From Fragum whitleyi (Eukaryota > Mollusca > Bivalvia > Cardiida > Cardiidae), in the NCBI GenBank assembly GCA_948146395.1, contig OX411548.1, forward strand, positions 35,162,912 through 35,226,911: DNA of 64,000 bases. Reading direction: 5' to 3'. The position numbers and the translations under genes were made by a program. The first letter of the stretch is position 1. Each line of letters opens with the position of its first letter. Shown here piece by piece: positions 1 through 12,500 of this stretch. Under the pieces are notes generated by a model. That model saw nothing but the letters and a program-made list of their open reading frames with translations, ran no database searches and had not been told where the DNA came from.

Positions 1-36
1 CGCGCTACCAACTGCGCTGTGGCGGCGGCTTGTATT

Positions 37-198
37 AATGGAAGGTAATAAATATCGCTAATTTTGTTCAAAAGTGGAGACATTGTATTACCTCCTTTTA
101 ATGTTTATTCAAAACTCACTCCTCTCCCTCAATAAATTTTATTTTAAAAAACATTCCAACATTATCAATTTGTCAATTTCACTTAATTTTCTTAACTG
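37..198. mobile_element. MITE family B, short copy
   Basis: Contains the core (aggtaataaatatcgctaa) with a partial inverted partner (tgtattacctcc), and the right terminal repeat ending in TTAACTG followed by TA. The left end is lost. It lies just past the TPMT stop codon and contains a TTTATT (138-143, AATAAA on the minus strand) that could serve as poly(A) signal. Confidence 0.65.
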
Positions 199-290
199 TA
201 CTGACGTATGATGACGATTGATGACCGCGACTATCAGAGTAGGAATTTTGGAAACCGATACAGCATTTCTGGCCCTCAAGGGTCTCTTGT

Positions 291-505
291 CTATTTCAAC
301 TTCAAACGATGATAAGCAAAGTCCATGAAGGGTGATTTCATAATAGATTCCTCTATTTTCGCGAAGCAAGTACTAGACTGGTTCTTTGGTTCCTGTTGTG
401 GTGCATCCTGATCTTTGTTCTTGTCGTGTTTTTCGTTGTACACCCAATCTCCCTGTTCATTTTTCATGCTCACGCGATGGAAGTCCTCAATGTGGAACAT
501 GGAAC
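291..505 (-). CDS. TPMT: TPMT-like exon 8 (C-terminus, stop)
   Basis: 215 nt after a pyrimidine-rich acceptor (cttatcttccaaatag). Phase 1 matches exon 7 and forms Gly193. It opens GSMFHIEDF, which aligns with the YGSKCQIESL-type segment of mollusc-like TPMTs. It then carries a hydrophilic, Asp/Lys/Gln-rich insert not typical of the family, and ends FMDFAYHRLKLK and TAG at 293-291. The exon was chosen for phase, acceptor quality and the GS-x-x-x-IE match. The C-terminal 50 residues are poorly conserved, so the end is less certain. Confidence 0.65.
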
Positions 506-3500
506 CTATTTGGAAGATAAGCGAGAAAAAATGATAAAAAATGTTATTATTTTTGAAAAATTCATATTAGCCGATGTGAATCCCTTTTAACCCTTTCCTG
601 TTTTACAAAATCTTGGACCTGGTAAAATCCAAAGGTTTTGCAGACGAAAATTAAAAGCGGATTTAATTTGAAAAATAAAGATTCAGTAGGGTAGAAAATA
701 GTGTGGAAAAAGAAGAAATTGCTTGTCAGAAGCAATTTCTTCTTTTTTTCACAATGTTTTCTCAATCATAAAATCACAGGCACGTAAAAAGCAGGGATTA
801 AACAGCAAAGGGTTAAAGCCTCTGATTGGTCCCCGAAGACACGTAAACACAAAGGTACGTAGACTTTACCAAAGGGAAATAACAAATATCGATAATTTCG
901 TCTTATTGGACGAAAATTAACGATACTATGTTAACCTTATTAATTAATTTAAAACTCGCTGCTAAATCTCATTCAATTTCATTCGGCAATCATTCCAAAA
1001 CCATTAACCTTGTCAATTTCAGGATGCTATTAACTGTATATACATTCAGTAACGCAATCTTTTAAGGTAGTGGACCCGTAATAGTTCGGAAACGTTTTAG
1101 GAGTAATGAATTTTAACAGTATAAACTGAGGTTTCCTAATGATTTTTCATTAGGAAACAGCGTTTAACATTGAGAAAGAACATGTGGTCCGAAATGTTAC
1201 GGAACTATTACGGTTCCACTACCTTAAGGTGAACATACCACAAATTTCTATTAACTCCGCCTTGTTCAATGGATGTGGAGGGCCTGAAAAGGTAAAAAAA
1301 AAAGAAATCAGCCTATGTGTGACATTTCCAACAATTACATGTGTGCTAAATAGACAATACAATACAGTTAACAACATTGTGAAATTGAAAAGATGAGAGT
1401 TTTGGAATGAATTTGGAATAAAATTGAATGAGTGCATGGAGCGAGTTTTGAGTGAATTTAATTGAAGGTAATCCAATATCGCTAATTTTGTCCAGGATGG
1501 ACAAAATAAGCGATATTTATTACCTCCCTTTAATAAAATACGCATTAAACTTATATAAATAGCTTCTTATTTCTTCATGAACCTATCCGACGCTTACAAT
1601 GTTAATTGTGTCAGAGAAATCGCGATTTTTCCTCTAGTATCATTTAGTTTGAATGACGTTGCCGATTCTATCTGTTTAATGAGTTTGGGGCGTTTTTTTA
1701 ATGGTTTGAGTGAGTGTTTGGAATGAATGAATGGAGCGCTGAACGAGTGATTAGGAATGATAAATGCCACTTTCACGATGTAATCAACTGTACAATCCAA
1801 TACAAATTCTTAATTTGCTATTAAAAGCACCCAATATGTGCAGAAAATTTTACAACCAATCAACTTATTAACAAAACATCCAACAAATGAGCATGAACAA
1901 TGGATAACACATACAGGTACACATTGCCGTTGGCTCACAGATAGCTACACGCAATCGGGCAATTTGATGCAGAGGAGGATAAAAAAAATATACTAAGATT
2001 AATTTTCTTTTGACAGGGTGATAGACATTGAGATGTCTGGTCAGCCTAAAAAGGCATTAAAAACTTTCTCCTAAAGGCGTGTAGACTCTGTAAGTCTGGA
2101 CCTATCTTATAAGCGTCAATCACAGTGATGACCCTGGTCATTGCAGACGGTGCAGATGCGCAGTCTGATATAAGTCTTAACGTTACGTACGCACATATGA
2201 AATGGTTGGAAAAAATACGCGCAAGATCAAATGTTACTTTTGGAATATCATCTCATTTAACTGGCTAATCATCTTCACTAGTCAAGGGTTATCGAATCGA
2301 TAACGTTCGAAACACTTGGTTCGACAAGATGCTGGCTTATCGGCTTAAATACGTCAAAAAGACAACTTTTTTTGGTTCTGCACTGTAGCTCAAAATGCTA
2401 TTGAAATCAAAGCACTGAAAGTACTGATGGTGAACGAACCTGATGGCATTCTAGAGTGATATATTGAATTCAATTAGAAAAGAGAAATTACGAATGTAAA
2501 AAAAAGTGGGAAGAATTGTCTCGACAAAATTTCCGTTATTCGGAAATTTCACTGCAAATTCAAAGAAAGGGAAAGAGAGGAAAAATCCTGTTAGAAAAAT
2601 ATTTGTTAGAATATGAGATGTTACTCTGTGAAAATTTCTTTTACACACTTGAAATAGGTACATTTATTAATTAAACATAAATGGAGAAAACGATTTAATC
2701 CTATCTAAAACTGTCTTTAACCTATATCCAATGGTGTTTGTTTTTACAAAAGTAGTTGTTATCATGTTTAAGCTTATTTCAAGTAAATTTGTTGTATTTG
2801 TTTTAACTTTTCTAACTATCTTTGTTTCTTCTCAGAGAATGAAAAGGTCTTTGAGTACCAACCAAAGAAACACCTATGAATATCAGTCAGTCCTGAACTT
2901 CACTCATTGTTTAAAGTTATGATTTGTTAACTTATTAATGGTATTTTGAACCATAACCTGAGAGATTAGTTTTTATCATATTTGAAGCCATAACTACTTC
3001 CGTGGTTGACACTTATGTCGTTATTCAATTATATAACACTGCAGGATGAGAAATATTTAGGTATAGGTTGAAGGAGGTCTAGTGCCCTATTAGTATAATT
3101 CATAGATAATTTCTGTTTAAGGTTTAGAAATTAAAGTATAACTTTTTATATTAAACAATTGCTCCATAGTAAATTGCATACTAAAAGTCTTTATAAATAT
3201 TATTTTTGAAACGTAATTTCTACATCAAAAGCGAATAAGAATCTTATTTAAGAATTTTATTTTTTAAAGGGAGGTAATAATTGCATGACTATGTCTATGA
3301 CTATGTTTAAGTATAATACAATGTTTTTTTCCTTCTGACTTTCTTTCCATAAAAGAATTGAGAATCCTTACAATTGTCGGGGTTTTTTTTGCACGAGAAC
3401 CTATTGTTTACCTTCAAGAGTTTGGATGCTTGTAAAATCAATCACTATCGATATCTTATTACAGTATTGCGGCTGATATTAGACTTTCTTCTCGGAGCTA

Positions 3501-6500
3501 GTTTTTGCTTAAACTGTAGTTAACCAATTCTAAACGTATTTTTGGGAAGAATGGAGCCAGTTTTTATTCATCGATTAAGATTTTTTATGATTTCTGTAAA
3601 AAACGCAATGACTTTTCCAGAATAATATAACAACTAAACCCGCCTGTCGAATTGTAAACAAGTGAATGACGGATCTGGTCCCCCCTTGACCACGGCAATA
3701 TCTACTCGTCAATTGGAGTGGTATCTAGGGTTGAATATTTAGCTATCATTTATTTAATTTTCAAATAGAATTCTGAATTGATATGGTTTTACAGATTGAA
3801 AAAAATGCAAAGTAGAATGGCCCCAATGAAATATCTTCCGTGCCTGTTGCATTTGGTATTCGGCAATATTCGCTTCTGAGACAGACGAATACGAAACGTT
3901 TTCGCTGGGAATAAGTTCACCGAATATTCGAGTGAATCCTTACAAGCCCTACTTCAGCCAACGCAATTTTACAGAAAAATCTAAATAGCGGCGTTCATCC
4001 CTATTCAAATAAAAGTACAAGAAAGGTTGTACATGTAAAACACATGTCGAATCATTCTTAAAACCCGTCTCGAGACTGACTGTCGCTCGTTGAAAAGTTA
4101 TGTAAAACCGCTTTACCGTTTCTAATGACACAAGGTGTCTTGATGTGTCATTCGTCTCAACTCGGCCGGTTCCTCTAACCTACATTTAAATCGGAGCCGT
4201 CGGAGATCGCCCGAGTATTGCCGAATGTAAGTTCAAGAGGACATGACCTAAATAAACACGTATTTCCGGCTAATTACTACAAGTTGCACCAGCGAAGGCT
4301 TGGGTCAAAAACATAGTATCTGTCTCTACGGTGTCTAGACACAAACTTTGTTTTTGCTTTAAACTCTCGACAAGCTTACGCCGATCAAAAATTCCCTTGA
4401 TAAACATTGCAAGATCATTTTGTGTTTTTCAAGGCGAATTTTCATTATTTTCACTTGATAAAGAATAATAGTATTACGTCATTAAAGAAAAAAACAGTGA
4501 TTTTGCGGAGAAAAATATTGAAAGATACTAAATTGAATTTTAAGAGGCGCTACTTTATTTCAAATGTATTAACATCCAACATGATTTTCCTGACATGGTA
4601 TATAACACTGGTGAACGACGTTCGTTCACCAATAAAAATAACACGGAGAATCATCGTGTAAAGACTCGTACAGGAATAAAAAAGCATATACGACCCATCA
4701 CGCAAAATAGACCATCTGGGACAATTGTAAATGACTATTTGAAAAAGAGATTTGGTCCGGCATTGGTCGACCTGAGGTCGCATTTCAAAAATTCTTTCAC
4801 TGGAAGGTAGATTAAACATTCTAGATTCAGAAAATAAACACATTGCGAAAAGTTTCGACCCTAGTGAGTCTGTGCAAACCGCGCAGTCTGACTAGGGTCG
4901 ACACTTTACGCACTAACCAGATGGTCCCTTTCGCGCGATGGGTCACATATATAAGAAAATGAAAGTATGCTTTGTCAAAAGGGCCGAGCCCGGCTAGAAC
5001 AATAAAGATGCTTTTGAGTTCGAATTCCGGATCGGCTAACTTTTATGCTACATTTGACGAAAGCGTTGTGACAAGCGCCAGTTGTCTTTCTACACTGAAA
5101 CGAACTTCTAAACGGCCACTTGTTTTTTGCTGAAAAAATAATATTTCCGTTGGTATCTGAAATGGTTAGTAGTCGTATTGTATTAGAAAAATCATCTAGG
5201 GAGAATCATCAATTAATATTGACTCGGAAAACAGTGGAGAAAGCAACGAATTCTATGAGATTGTAAGGGTACCCCTGAATTCAAAATTAACATTGGTGGG
5301 TGGGGTAATTCTGATAGTTTAATCTCGAGAGAGAGACAAAGCAATGGTAATGATATTTTATTTTATAATTTGATATCTGGCACGAAAATGGCATCGAAGT
5401 TTGACACTTATTGGATTAATTTACGAGTATTTCTTAGACCGAAATTTTCAAATTTCCCTAAAATGTGCCATTTTTGTGACTTTTGCAAACGAGGGTTCCC
5501 GTGTTTGACCGTTTGCTACAGATAGCAAGGATAAAAATTTGACCCCATCCTTCTTTCAGAAAACTTCAAAATGAACGACATTTTATTTACAGATGAAAGA
5601 TGTTTTGTTCAATGACTTCATATATCTGAAAATGTGCCAAATGCAGGGTGGCCGTTTAGAAGTTCGCTTCAGTGATCCTATTGGCGATTTATGAACTGTA
5701 CACCTAAGTGGGTCGAGCAGTTGGTGGCTTGGATGAAATGTTGCAGTGTGTATTGGTGTGAGAAAAACAGGAAGCCATTGGTAGGCGCAGCAGTCGCCGC
5801 AATATAACTGCAATATGTTAAGGTAGTGGACCCGCAATAGGTACATACCATATACTTTGGAACTAATGATATTTCACAGTGTAAACCGAGGTTTCCTAAT
5901 TAGGAAACCTCGGTTAACAATGTTTAAGTTCATAACTTCCGAAACGTCGCGGAACCATTGCGGGTCCACTACCAACAAATCATCAAACCAACAACCAATC
6001 AATCGTCAAATGACAGAGATTATATGACAGTGACATTTTAGCTCACCAGGCCATACGGATTTGTCGTAGTCAGCTCCATTCACAAAATACACCGTGTCTG
6101 GCTTCATTAAGGATTTCATCATTTCAAAGTACCTATTGATATCAAACGGACGAATTACGAATTATTTCCAAAATATTCTGTAAATAGATTAAGTATCAAA
6201 ATTGTTTGTAAATTGAAAATAGATATTAACCTCGTTCAAATAATTTATTACTGAATTTTTGCTAGGGATCAAAAGCGAAATAATGTATTTTCCCCCTCGA
6301 ATTATATTCATCCAATGTCAAATGATTGTTTTCTTATACTAATTTGCTAACCCCTCCCCCTCCTCCACCCACCTTTTTTTTTTGGAAAAAAGAATTCGAG
6401 TTAGTGTTAATACCTTGATTTTTCTAGAACTAGTATTACTGTCAACTATCAATACAATTAAGAAATGTAACAAAAACCCATGTTCCTAGAATTATTCCTG

Positions 6501-9500
6501 TGAAGTTTGATTTAATTCTGGCATGTAGTTTCAGAGAAGAAACTACAGAAGAAAACAGTTCACTGTCCTGGATCCATTTTGGCGATACGGCAGACTGTAG
6601 CACCCATGACATCAACTCAATCAGAATTTTACGAAGATATATAAAATAGCTTGTATAAAGGATTATTCCTGTACAGTTTGGTTAAATTCTGAGAGATCGT
6701 ATCAGAGAACAAGATTGTTTGCTATTTCACTATGCATATCAAATTCTAGTGACACGAGAGTCCTGAGCGCCCATGTTTTCAATCCTATCGACATTTAATG
6801 AAGAAATCTGAAAGAGCATTTCTGTGAGGTTTGGATGAAATCTGACCAGTAGTTTCAGAGAAGACTTTTTATATATTTTACCGTGCAGGGCCATTTCTTG
6901 ATGACATGACAGCTCGTAGCGCCAAAATCATTATATAACGGAAGAATCTGACGTAGCATGTGTCAAGTATCATTCCGGTGAAATGTGGTCAAACTCGCCC
7001 GGTAGTTTCAGAGAAGAATATGATGAAAAGAAAAGTTAATGCTCGGACACGTGAGCTTACGACGGACGACCTGCCACGACATTAGCCCCGTTGGACGTAG
7101 TCCAATGGAGCTGAGAACGAAATGTAGCTTCAAGAAGCAAGCTCGGAATAATTTTACAGTGAAAATTATTGCCAATGCCAAAAGCATTGAAGGGAGAGGC
7201 GGGAAAAAACGCCCATCCCAAGCAAAAAACGTTCTATAACGACATGTACTAATATTGCTATGATTTGAATATCCAAAATTATTACAGTTCATCAAATGTA
7301 CTTTATAATTATTCACTTAAATAAGTATCTGAACTATATAAGGAAGCTACTCGAAGAAAAAAATCCGTTTGCCAAACTCCGCGTTCAAAAAGCTCTTTTT
7401 GGTGGGGCAAAACGCATATTCTTGCTTTTTACTTCATATAGACCTTCTTCTTGACAAATGCACATTAGAAATTTTGAGGTTATATACAGTTAACAACATC
7501 GAGAAATCGAAAAGGTGAATGATTTTGGAGTGATTTTGGAATGAAATTGAATGAGTGTGTGGACTGAGTTTTGAGTGACATTAAAGGGAGGTAATCCAAT
7601 ATCGCTAATTTTGTTCAGGATGATAAATACCAGTTTGTCTCAAACAAAATATCATGACAGATCCTATTATGTGCAATAACTTAACACATTGTCATACTTT
7701 TGGTTGGACATAATGTCCGAAACTAGGCGATGTACCCATTTTACCCTTAACGGACAGTAAAGAGAACGTTAATCTAGTAATTCCAAACTAAGTACTTTCT
7801 TCTGTTTTGTAAGTTTTGTTCCAATGTGTGAACGACAGGACTAATTTACGAAAAAAATGATAATAACCAAACGGTCCAGAGGCCTGAATGCAAGAACGTT
7901 TGTGAACGTTTCATAATTTTACCCCACTCTGCACGTGAGTTGCCTGACATTTTTTCTCGTTTATTGGACGGTTTCGATAGAAAAAAAAAAAAAAAAAAAA
8001 ACAGGGAGAGAATGATGGAATTGATTACACGTACCTGGGTCTGTCAACTTTATTTATTACACTTAGACCTGCAGAATCCCAGATGACATCGAATTGGCCA
8101 ACCAAATCCCTAACAAAAAGAGATAAAAAAAGGGTCTGGTTAGGGTAACTTAAAGAAATCAAACATCTTACCACATTGTACGGCTATGCTCAGCAGATAT
8201 ATACTGCTGAACTAAAGTTGAGGGCCAAGGAAATAATCATTTGTCATTTCTTGAAAATACACTGCAAAAATCTAAACTTATGCAAGAACTGAGTTCAATA
8301 ATTTGACTTTCGAAAACTGCAATCAAAATTGCCAACAAAGCAGTTTTAAATTTAGACAAATCGCCGAAAGTACCCTACCCCCTTTCGAAAAGTTGCAAAA
8401 AAAACCCTGTTGATTTTGGTAAGCTCAGGGCCGGGTGTGTAAATCTTCTTCTGAAAAGCATTTGATGTTCCAAGGAAACATTGAGTAAGCAGGCTTCTGT
8501 GGCGCCTGTTTTGGGGTTGCTTTCCACACCATCTGAAAAATGGAAGAGCTGATCGTCTCCAGTTGGTGTAAGTTCCTTTTCCCAATGCGACACCAAAGGA
8601 TATCCTAGGGGTCACTTTTCAGCAACAATTCAGTTGCTTTGGCTCAACGGTTCATCTTTACCTTTAATGTGCTTATGTTTCGACTCATATTGAGAAGTAA
8701 AGTGGGAATTGAAGTAAAAAAAATGACGCTGATTGATGTGGTCTTGAATAACAGTTGACCTCGGATACATGCCCCATTGTCCCAGAAAACGAGTCTCAGT
8801 CACGCAACATATGGTGATGATGGAAGCGCTCCTTAGACTGTCTACCGATGACATACGGGTGTTTGATTGGTTACTTAGAGCCTAATGATGACTGTAGAGA
8901 AGGACCCTTCGATCTAATTATCTAGGGCCCGTTTTACTAAACATCTTGCGAAAAAAAAATGATCGTAAGTCAAAATAACAAATCGTATCTGGTGTTTTCA
9001 TTTATTGGTAGATTCTGCCTTGCAATATTTCACCGGAATCGTCTTTAGAAGACGATTCCAATGAGATGATGCATGGCGGAATTCCAGTTTTCGTTACTTA
9101 TTTAGAAGCAACTTATAATTTTGACGTACGCAAAAAATGATTGTAAGATGCTTAGTAAAACGGACCCTGGAACGTCCGACCGGGATCGCTTATCAGTTGT
9201 ACCGAAAGTTGAATATTTTCATATTGCCGCTGAATGACAGAGTGTCTTTTTGTAAGTTCCCTGGGCAATGTTCTGTCTGGACATACATGTTGAAGCCATC
9301 TGAGAGCCTAGTCTACATCCGCTGTTCCCAGTTCTATCATTTGAAGCATGTAAAACAGAACCCACAAACGGCACCAAAAAATACCCCCTTTGTTTACCAT
9401 CTTGTCGAAATGTTTTCAGTTTAATCATCCTGCAAAATGCTAAAAATCGCCAACAGTACTGATAATACAGCTATATCAGAAAAACTTTCAACGGATATTT

Positions 9501-12500
9501 TCTGGTTGTGTCATCTTTTAAATGGGCCCTGGGAGCACTGAAGGTGTACCCCGTTGTTTGCAAAAGAATGACTGTCTATTGCAGAAGATGGTAAAGAAAA
9601 ACACAATTTGTCTTATTTATTTTCCTTCATGATTTGGCATAAAACTTCCGACTAAAGATATGAAAATCAGAGGCTGGCCCTCAACTTTAGTTCGGCAGTA
9701 TATATGTCATTTGTTTCGTCTATCAAAACACGTATTTTTACTGGAGGATAACACGAGAAAAGGTCGGAAGAGTCTTATGCTTTCATCGTGATCATAACTC
9801 ATACCAGACATTATTATGCACCAGAAAGCTAATGGTATACAACAGATACCACAGCAAAAATGGTGTAGATTTCAGTTCGGTATTTCTTCAAATGTACATT
9901 TTCTCTAATTTTGACAGAAATTTCAAAGTTCCCTAACAAAAGTTCGAGGTTCAACGTTCTTTTTATTGCTGTTGTTTTGTTTGTTTCTTTTCAATCAAAT
10001 TTGCAATAGATACTCAATATTATTTTACTGTTTTTTCTAAAACACTAAAACTGACAAAAAAAAAGAAGATTTTTTTTGCCAATCATTGCTTATTACAAAC
10101 AATTGCAATATTCAAGAAATAAATTTACTAATATGATTTTTTTTATCTTTAACATAGGGTCTTGTTAAAGTAATTGTATATTGTAATGGTGATAATCAAT
10201 TATCTCAGTGGTTTGTTTTGTTACTTTTCTAAGTTTTCTTTTTGTGATTCAGTATATCAATGACCAAACATACTTCGTTATTAAGAAATAATAAAGATAT
10301 AACTTACACGTTGATTTTGAATATATCTGAAGCGAAGAGCTGAATTCTCCCGTCTTTAGTCTATGATAAAAAAGGAAACTGACCTTTAATTGTTTTATTC
10401 GACTTAAACATTGTATATCTAGCAACTCTAACCCTTGAATAATTTCACTATTCTGTTATTCATATTCTGCATTTATCATTCACCTGCCCGTTGCTTAGCC
10501 GTGACATAATTTGGCGAGTATACTGTTCAATAAAGTACGTTATAACGTATTACTTAGATTCTACCAAATGTTTGTAGGCAATTTTTGTAAACGCCTGTAA
10601 AAATTGTAAAGCTTGAAGGGTTAACTTGCTTGGCAAAAGTGACCATTTCATTGTCGGGTTACTAAATCCTCATAACTTCAGCTTTTTTCAATCTGAAGTT
10701 ACGGGATTTAACCCGACGATATTTAGTTCAATTGTATATATGTCGGCTAACAAGAAAAAATGAAAAAAAAAAAACAAAAAAAAACCCACCAATGCTATTC
10801 AAATGAAAAAAATAGCTGCCTTACCTCGAGTTTGGATGCAATGAACCGATATCTAGGTCCGAACCCGCTGGATAAAAAATAAACAATTGTATTGGGTTCG
10901 AATAACAACATTATTGTATTCTTGGCCTTACATGTTTTAAAGCTAACATTAACGATACGATTTGCCCTGTTCAAGGTTCGAGGCATGACCAACGATGTGT
11001 TAACTAAACCGGCTTATCATGCTGAATTTATAATGCACAACAAACACATTGCCATTTTTGTTTATGCCAACCAGTCTGATGTAGTTGACACTCATTTACT
11101 AACCTGAAAACTATTTCCCACATTTTCGATCTTCTTCACATCAAACTATAATTTATGATCTTTGAAAAAATCAACAACCGCCTTCTCTGATATCTCTACT
11201 CCAACCACCGTATGACCTTTCTCGTACATCCTAAATTCAGTTTACAACATCGTGAAATTGACAAGGTGAATGATTTTAGAATGATTTAGGAATGAAATGG
11301 AATGCGATGATTGAGTTGTGAGTGAAATGAGAGGTGAGCAGGATGAACAAAATTAGTGATATTCATTAGATCTACCTCCATTTAATAATATAGGCATACA
11401 AGTTTTATAAATAGCTTTCTATCTATTTAAGAACCTATCAGACGCATATAATTTCAATTATTTCAATAAAGTCCCGATTTGTTCTAGCCTTATTTATTTT
11501 GAGTGTAGTTGTTGATCTTTCTTTTTTAAAGTGATTTAGTAGCGAGTAGCGTTTTTTGATTGGTTTGTGTGAGTGTTCTGAATGAATTAATTGAGCGAGC
11601 ACTGGTTGGGCGATAAAGAATGGTATTGATTAAGATGAATGTCAATTTCACGATGTTACTAACTGTAACTACAAACCACATCATGTCGACTGCTTTTCCG
11701 CAAAGCGGAACGAACACTCTTTTTGGACCATCTCCGAAGATTACACTCCCCTTCTTGTCAAGAATTCTGAAATATTTATGTGTTATTATTGAAATTTTGA
11801 AAAAGAATATGTGCCCCGGTAGGGGAAAAAGATTATCTGAATTGTGCGTAAAGTGTCATTCCTAGCCAGACTGTGCTGATCGCATTTAATGGCGGACATT
11901 CTGGATCTAGAAGGATAGCTCTTACTTCCTGTGCAAGGATTTTTAAATGCGACCTCTGGTCAACATGTCCAGGAATATTTTTTTTCAAATAGTTTTTTTT
12001 TACTTCCAAGATGGTTTCCCTTTGCCCAAAGGGTCACATATATAATGGACGCAATTCCCATCTTCGACAGTATTTGAGCCTGTGTGAGATGTTTCAATTT
12101 GCTTTTTTAGTTTGTTTCAATAGAGTTTTACCCTGCTTTCATCAATCATTCAGCTAGAGTAACAATTGATTCATGGTATTTCTCACACAAGTTCTACCAT
12201 AACATCCTTTCCTTGTCTTTAGCTACTATTCAACACAAGTCTACGATTATAAAACCATTGCTGGAAGACAAATAGTCGGAAAGAACGAGTGCCGCCGTCG
12301 GGAATCGAACCCGGGACCTTTCTAATGATTGTCCGAATGCGCTGTGTCGGCGGGCTGAGACAATTCCAACAATCAGACAAATGCTTGAGGTGCAAACATA
12401 GAGCAGAATAGACAACCACATATTGACAGTCTTATACACAATTCATCTGCCGAGGGCAAAGTAAATGGTCTGATCAGATAATGCGGATGCACAAGATGGC

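Noticed and set aside
1219..1545. 108-codon minus frame
   Set aside because: Only its last residues (GPPHPL...) are TPMT exon 7; the rest is intron and MITE B.
8352..8615. 87-codon minus frame
   Set aside because: Lies inside the family J inverted-repeat element, with no recognisable domain and an overlapping alternative frame.
10825..10867. Exon-like 43-nt piece on the minus strand (acceptor tttttatccag, donor gtaagg) between TPMT exons 3 and 4
   Set aside because: Exon 3 joins exon 4 in phase and in alignment without it; including it would shift the frame and reach TAG at once.
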